From Variovorax sp. YR216 (GTDB lineage Bacteria > Pseudomonadota > Gammaproteobacteria > Burkholderiales > Burkholderiaceae_C): 64,000 bases of DNA. Both the position numbers and the translations under genes were made by a program. Within the stretch, counting starts at the first letter, position 1; the number at the start of each line of letters is the position of its first letter. Positions 60,344 through 64,000 of this stretch are shown here, one piece after another. Location of the stretch: NCBI RefSeq assembly GCF_900107745.1, contig NZ_FNRO01000004.1, positions 434,001-498,000 of the forward strand, given 5' to 3'. Below the pieces are notes generated by a model. That model was not told the origin of the DNA, made no database searches, and worked only from the letters and a program-made list of their open reading frames with translations.

Positions 60344-61942
60344 ATGCCCCGCTTTTTTCTACGGCTATTTCCGATCTTTCGCTGCCTCGCGTTCGCCTTT
60401 GCGTGCCTGCTCACCGCATGCGCCAGCGTCCCGCCGCGCACGATCACGCCGTATGCACCGGGCCTTCCGCCGTCGCCGGCGACCGAGCTGGGCCGACTCA
60501 CCGCAGGGTTCCGAACCGACCCTGACGGCCTGTCCGGCGCCCGGGTGCTGCCGCAGGCTGCGTTTGCGCTCGATGCACGGCTTGCACTGATCCGCCGCGC
60601 CCGGTCGTCGCTCGATCTGCAGTACTACCTGATCGGCAACGACAAGACCGGCAAGCTGATCGCGCGCGAACTCCGCGATGCCGCCATGCGCGGCGTGCGG
60701 GTGCGGCTGCTGCTCGACGACTTCTACACCGCCAATCTCGATCCGATGCTGCTGGGCCTGGCGGCCCATCCGAACGTCGAGATCCGCCTGTTCAACCCGT
60801 TCGTGACCGGCAGGGAGCACACCGCGACGCGCTGGATGAACTTCGCAGCCGACTTCCGCCGCCTCAACCACCGGATGCACAACAAGCTGTTCATCGCCGA
60901 CGGCGCACTGGCGGTCGTGGGCGGCAGGAATCTCGCGGACGAGTATTTCCTGCGCGCGAGCGGCGCCAACTTCATCGACCTCGACGTGATGCTGGCCGGC
61001 CCGGTCGTCGCCGACCTGCAGACGATCTTCGACAACTACTGGAACAGCGAAGTCGTCTACCCCCTGCACGACATCGTCCAGAGCACCAGGCCGCCCGACG
61101 CGCTGCGTGCCAAGTTCGACACGATCACGTCCATTGCAGAGGCGCCGCTGCCGCCCGTCACGCCGGAATCCGACATGTTCGGCGAGCCGCCCGTGAGCGC
61201 CGCCATCGCCCAAGGCAAGCTGGACTTGAGTCCGACGCGGGCCACCGCGATCGCGGATTCGCCCAACAAGGCACTGGTCGCAACCGACGGCGACGATCCC
61301 CGCCAGCACCGCCCGCCGACCGTGGCCGAGCGCATGCGCGCGATGTTCGAGGAGGCCCGGTCCGAGATCAACATCATCTCGCCCTACTTCATCCCCGGCG
61401 AAGAGGGCATGGAACGCATCGCGCGGCTGCGCGCACGCGGCATCCGCATCACGGTGGCGACGAACTCGCTGGCCGACACCGACGAGCCGCTGGTCAACAT
61501 CAACTACAACCGCTTCCGCGTCGAGATGCTCAAGCTCGGCGTGTCCCTTTACGAGGTGAGCTCGGAGCAGATGAAGCGCAGCCTGAACCTGCGCAAGGTC
61601 TTCCGGGAGTCTCGCGGCGCACTCCACGCCAAGCTCGCGCTGGTCGATCGCGAATGGGCGCTCGTCGGTTCGCTGAACTTCGATCCGCGCTCGGCCTATC
61701 TCAATACCGAACTCGGCGTGCGCCTGGACAGCTACGACGTCGCGCATCGCCTGCTCGACGCCTTCCAGATCGACAACGTCGAAAGCGTCTATGAAGTCCG
61801 CCTGCGGCCGGGCACCGATTCGATCCAGTGGGTCACGACCGATGGCGAGAACATCGTGCTCGACCAGGAGCCGGACGCCAATGTGCTGGTACAGCTGAAG
61901 CTGCTGCTGTTCTCGTGGTTCGTGCCGACCGATCTGCTCTAG
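60344..61942 (+). CDS. Phospholipase D / cardiolipin synthase-like lipoprotein (ClsC-like)
   Basis: 532 residues. The N-terminal signal has lipobox LTAC (C26). Two HKD motifs are intact: H179-N-K181-x4-D186 with GGRN downstream, and H428-A-K430-x4-D435 with GSLNFD downstream. ClsC-type enzymes join two phospholipids into cardiolipin. The segment between the two halves (about 250-330) is longer than in usual ClsC and rich in Pro/Ala. Start at the ATG 60344 gives the lipoprotein signal. The 86 bp to gnd are non-coding. Confidence 0.88.
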   Translation: MPRFFLRLFPIFRCLAFAFACLLTACASVPPRTITPYAPGLPPSPATELGRLTAGFRTDPDGLSGARVLPQAAFALDARLALIRRARSSLDLQYYLIGNDKTGKLIARELRDAAMRGVRVRLLLDDFYTANLDPMLLGLAAHPNVEIRLFNPFVTGREHTATRWMNFAADFRRLNHRMHNKLFIADGALAVVGGRNLADEYFLRASGANFIDLDVMLAGPVVADLQTIFDNYWNSEVVYPLHDIVQSTRPPDALRAKFDTITSIAEAPLPPVTPESDMFGEPPVSAAIAQGKLDLSPTRATAIADSPNKALVATDGDDPRQHRPPTVAERMRAMFEEARSEINIISPYFIPGEEGMERIARLRARGIRITVATNSLADTDEPLVNINYNRFRVEMLKLGVSLYEVSSEQMKRSLNLRKVFRESRGALHAKLALVDREWALVGSLNFDPRSAYLNTELGVRLDSYDVAHRLLDAFQIDNVESVYEVRLRPGTDSIQWVTTDGENIVLDQEPDANVLVQLKLLLFSWFVPTDLL

Positions 61943-62028
61943 CGTAGGCGCGGCGCGCTCGACTTTTCGCGTCGCCGGGCAGATGATCGCCCTCCACTTC
62001 GACGCCTTCGAATCACAGGAGCAACCGG

Positions 62029-63060
<1,032 letters not shown>

Positions 63061-63082
63061 TCTCGAACACAGGGAGCACAGC

Positions 63083-64000
63083 ATGGCCTCTCGAATCCAC
63101 CCCCTCGCCGGCAAGCCGGCACCGCCCGAGACCCTGATCGACGTCGACCGTCTCATCGCGGCCTATCACGACGGGATTCCGGACCCGGCCGTGCCGTCGC
63201 AGCGCGTGGCGTTCGGCACCTCGGGCCATCGCGGCACGTCCTTCGAACTGTCGTTCAACGCGTGGCATGTCCTCGCCATGACGCAGGCGATCTGCGACTG
63301 GCGCAAGGCGCATGCGATCGACGGGCCGCTGTTTCTCGGGATCGACACGCATGCGCTCTCCGGGCCCGCCGGCGACAGCGCGCTCGAGGTGCTGGCGGCG
63401 AACGGCGTCGATGTCATGCTGGCGGCGAACGACGAGTTCACGCCGACGCCCGCCCTCTCGCACGCGATCCTCACGTACAACCGGGGCCGGCAGTCCGGCC
63501 TTGCGGACGGGATCGTCGTCACGCCTTCGCACAATCCGCCGCGCGACGGCGGCTTCAAGTACAACCCGCCCAACGGCGGACCGGCTGCGCAGGACATCAC
63601 CGGCTGGGTGGAGTCCGCCGCCAATCGATATCTCGAACGGCGGCTGGGCGGCGTGAAGCGCATGCCGCATGCCGACGCGTTGCGCGCACCGACAACCCAC
63701 CGGCACAGCTACCTCGACGCCTACGTCGGCGACCTCGAACACGTGATCGACCTGGCTGCGATCCGCGACGCCGGGGTCCGGATGGGCGTCGATCCGATGG
63801 GCGGCGCCGGCGTGCACTATTGGGGTGCCATCGCCGACCGCTACAAGATCGACCTCACCGTGGTCAACGAGACCGTCGACCCGCGCTTCGGCTTCATGAC
63901 GCTCGACTGGGACGGCCAGATCCGCATGGACCCGTCTTCCACGTTCGCGATGCAGGGCCTGCTCGACATCAAGGACCGCTTCGATGTCGGCTTCGGCTGC
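63083..64000 (+). CDS. pgm: Alpha-D-phosphohexomutase Pgm (5' part; cut by right edge)
   Basis: 306 codons open from the ATG at 63083 to the edge, so about half the usual 540 residues. The start MASRIHPLAGKPAPPETLIDVDRL and the FGTSGHRG segment are typical of bacterial Pgm, and the phosphoserine is S149 in VTPSHNPP. The catalytic metal-loop Asp residues lie beyond or at the edge. It interconverts glucose 1- and 6-phosphate. It is likely co-transcribed with gnd. Confidence 0.95.
   Translation, partial: MASRIHPLAGKPAPPETLIDVDRLIAAYHDGIPDPAVPSQRVAFGTSGHRGTSFELSFNAWHVLAMTQAICDWRKAHAIDGPLFLGIDTHALSGPAGDSALEVLAANGVDVMLAANDEFTPTPALSHAILTYNRGRQSGLADGIVVTPSHNPPRDGGFKYNPPNGGPAAQDITGWVESAANRYLERRLGGVKRMPHADALRAPTTHRHSYLDAYVGDLEHVIDLAAIRDAGVRMGVDPMGGAGVHYWGAIADRYKIDLTVVNETVDPRFGFMTLDWDGQIRMDPSSTFAMQGLLDIKDRFDVGFGC

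Overview
The window is 64 kb of GC-rich bacterial chromosome. Gene content and order point to a betaproteobacterium of the Comamonadaceae, most likely Variovorax or a near relative. The main clues are the run bolA-murA-hisG..hisE-hinT-tatABC, a short-form HisG, the pilMNOPQ/ponA divergence, cyaY/lptM/lysA, the ResB/CcsB plus cytochrome c4 block, and a GC-rich palindromic intergenic repeat with an ACTTCGTGT core. This is a family-level inference from sequence and gene order; no search was run. I see no tRNA, rRNA, CRISPR array, prophage or complete insertion sequence, and no gene-free stretch longer than 300 bases.

Layout: 1-3424 holds a Nif3-like protein (cut by the left edge), an MFS transporter and a DegQ/DegS-type periplasmic protease. 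3441-8296 (minus) carries tatC, tatB, tatA, hinT, a small membrane protein, hisE, hisI, hisF and a hexose-6-phosphate mutarotase. 8431-10685 (plus) is a two-gene transport module, a DAACS symporter plus an orphan amino-acid binding protein, lying between hisF and hisA. 10810-17965 (minus) is the rest of the histidine operon (hisA, hisH, hisB, hisC, a secreted small protein, hisD, hisG) and then murA and bolA/ibaG. 17990-23754 (minus) has an ABC-2 exporter pair and the complete Mla phospholipid transport set, with mlaA inside the operon. 23896-30150 is gltBD, followed in sequence by a RAYT-type transposase gene.

31050-41677 (minus) is a long, tightly packed series that reads, in transcription order, pilM-N-O-P-Q, aroK, aroB, dgt, an MFS transporter, a DUF1415 protein and a methyltransferase. 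ponA diverges from pilM. 44310-47862 has cyaY, lptM, lysA and msrQ/msrP. 47969-52277 is cytochrome c maturation (System II CcsB and ResB) plus cytochrome c4. 52348-55949 has engB, an alpha/beta hydrolase and two lipid A-type acyltransferases. 56131-57312 is metK, preceded by a strong match to a SAM-II riboswitch. The right end has a phosphoribosyltransferase, a TonB-dependent receptor, a cardiolipin-synthase-like lipoprotein, gnd and the 5' part of pgm.

Functionally, most of the window is core housekeeping: histidine, lysine, glutamate, aromatic and SAM biosynthesis, envelope assembly (Mla, MurA, PBP1a, LpxL-like, LptM), type IV pilus assembly, Tat export and cytochrome c maturation. The less ordinary parts are the SAM-II element, a family of palindromic repeats at gene junctions with one copy read in frame inside ccsB, the split histidine operon, a Rap1a-like secreted protein translated between hisD and hisC, and the orphan binding protein paired with a secondary transporter.
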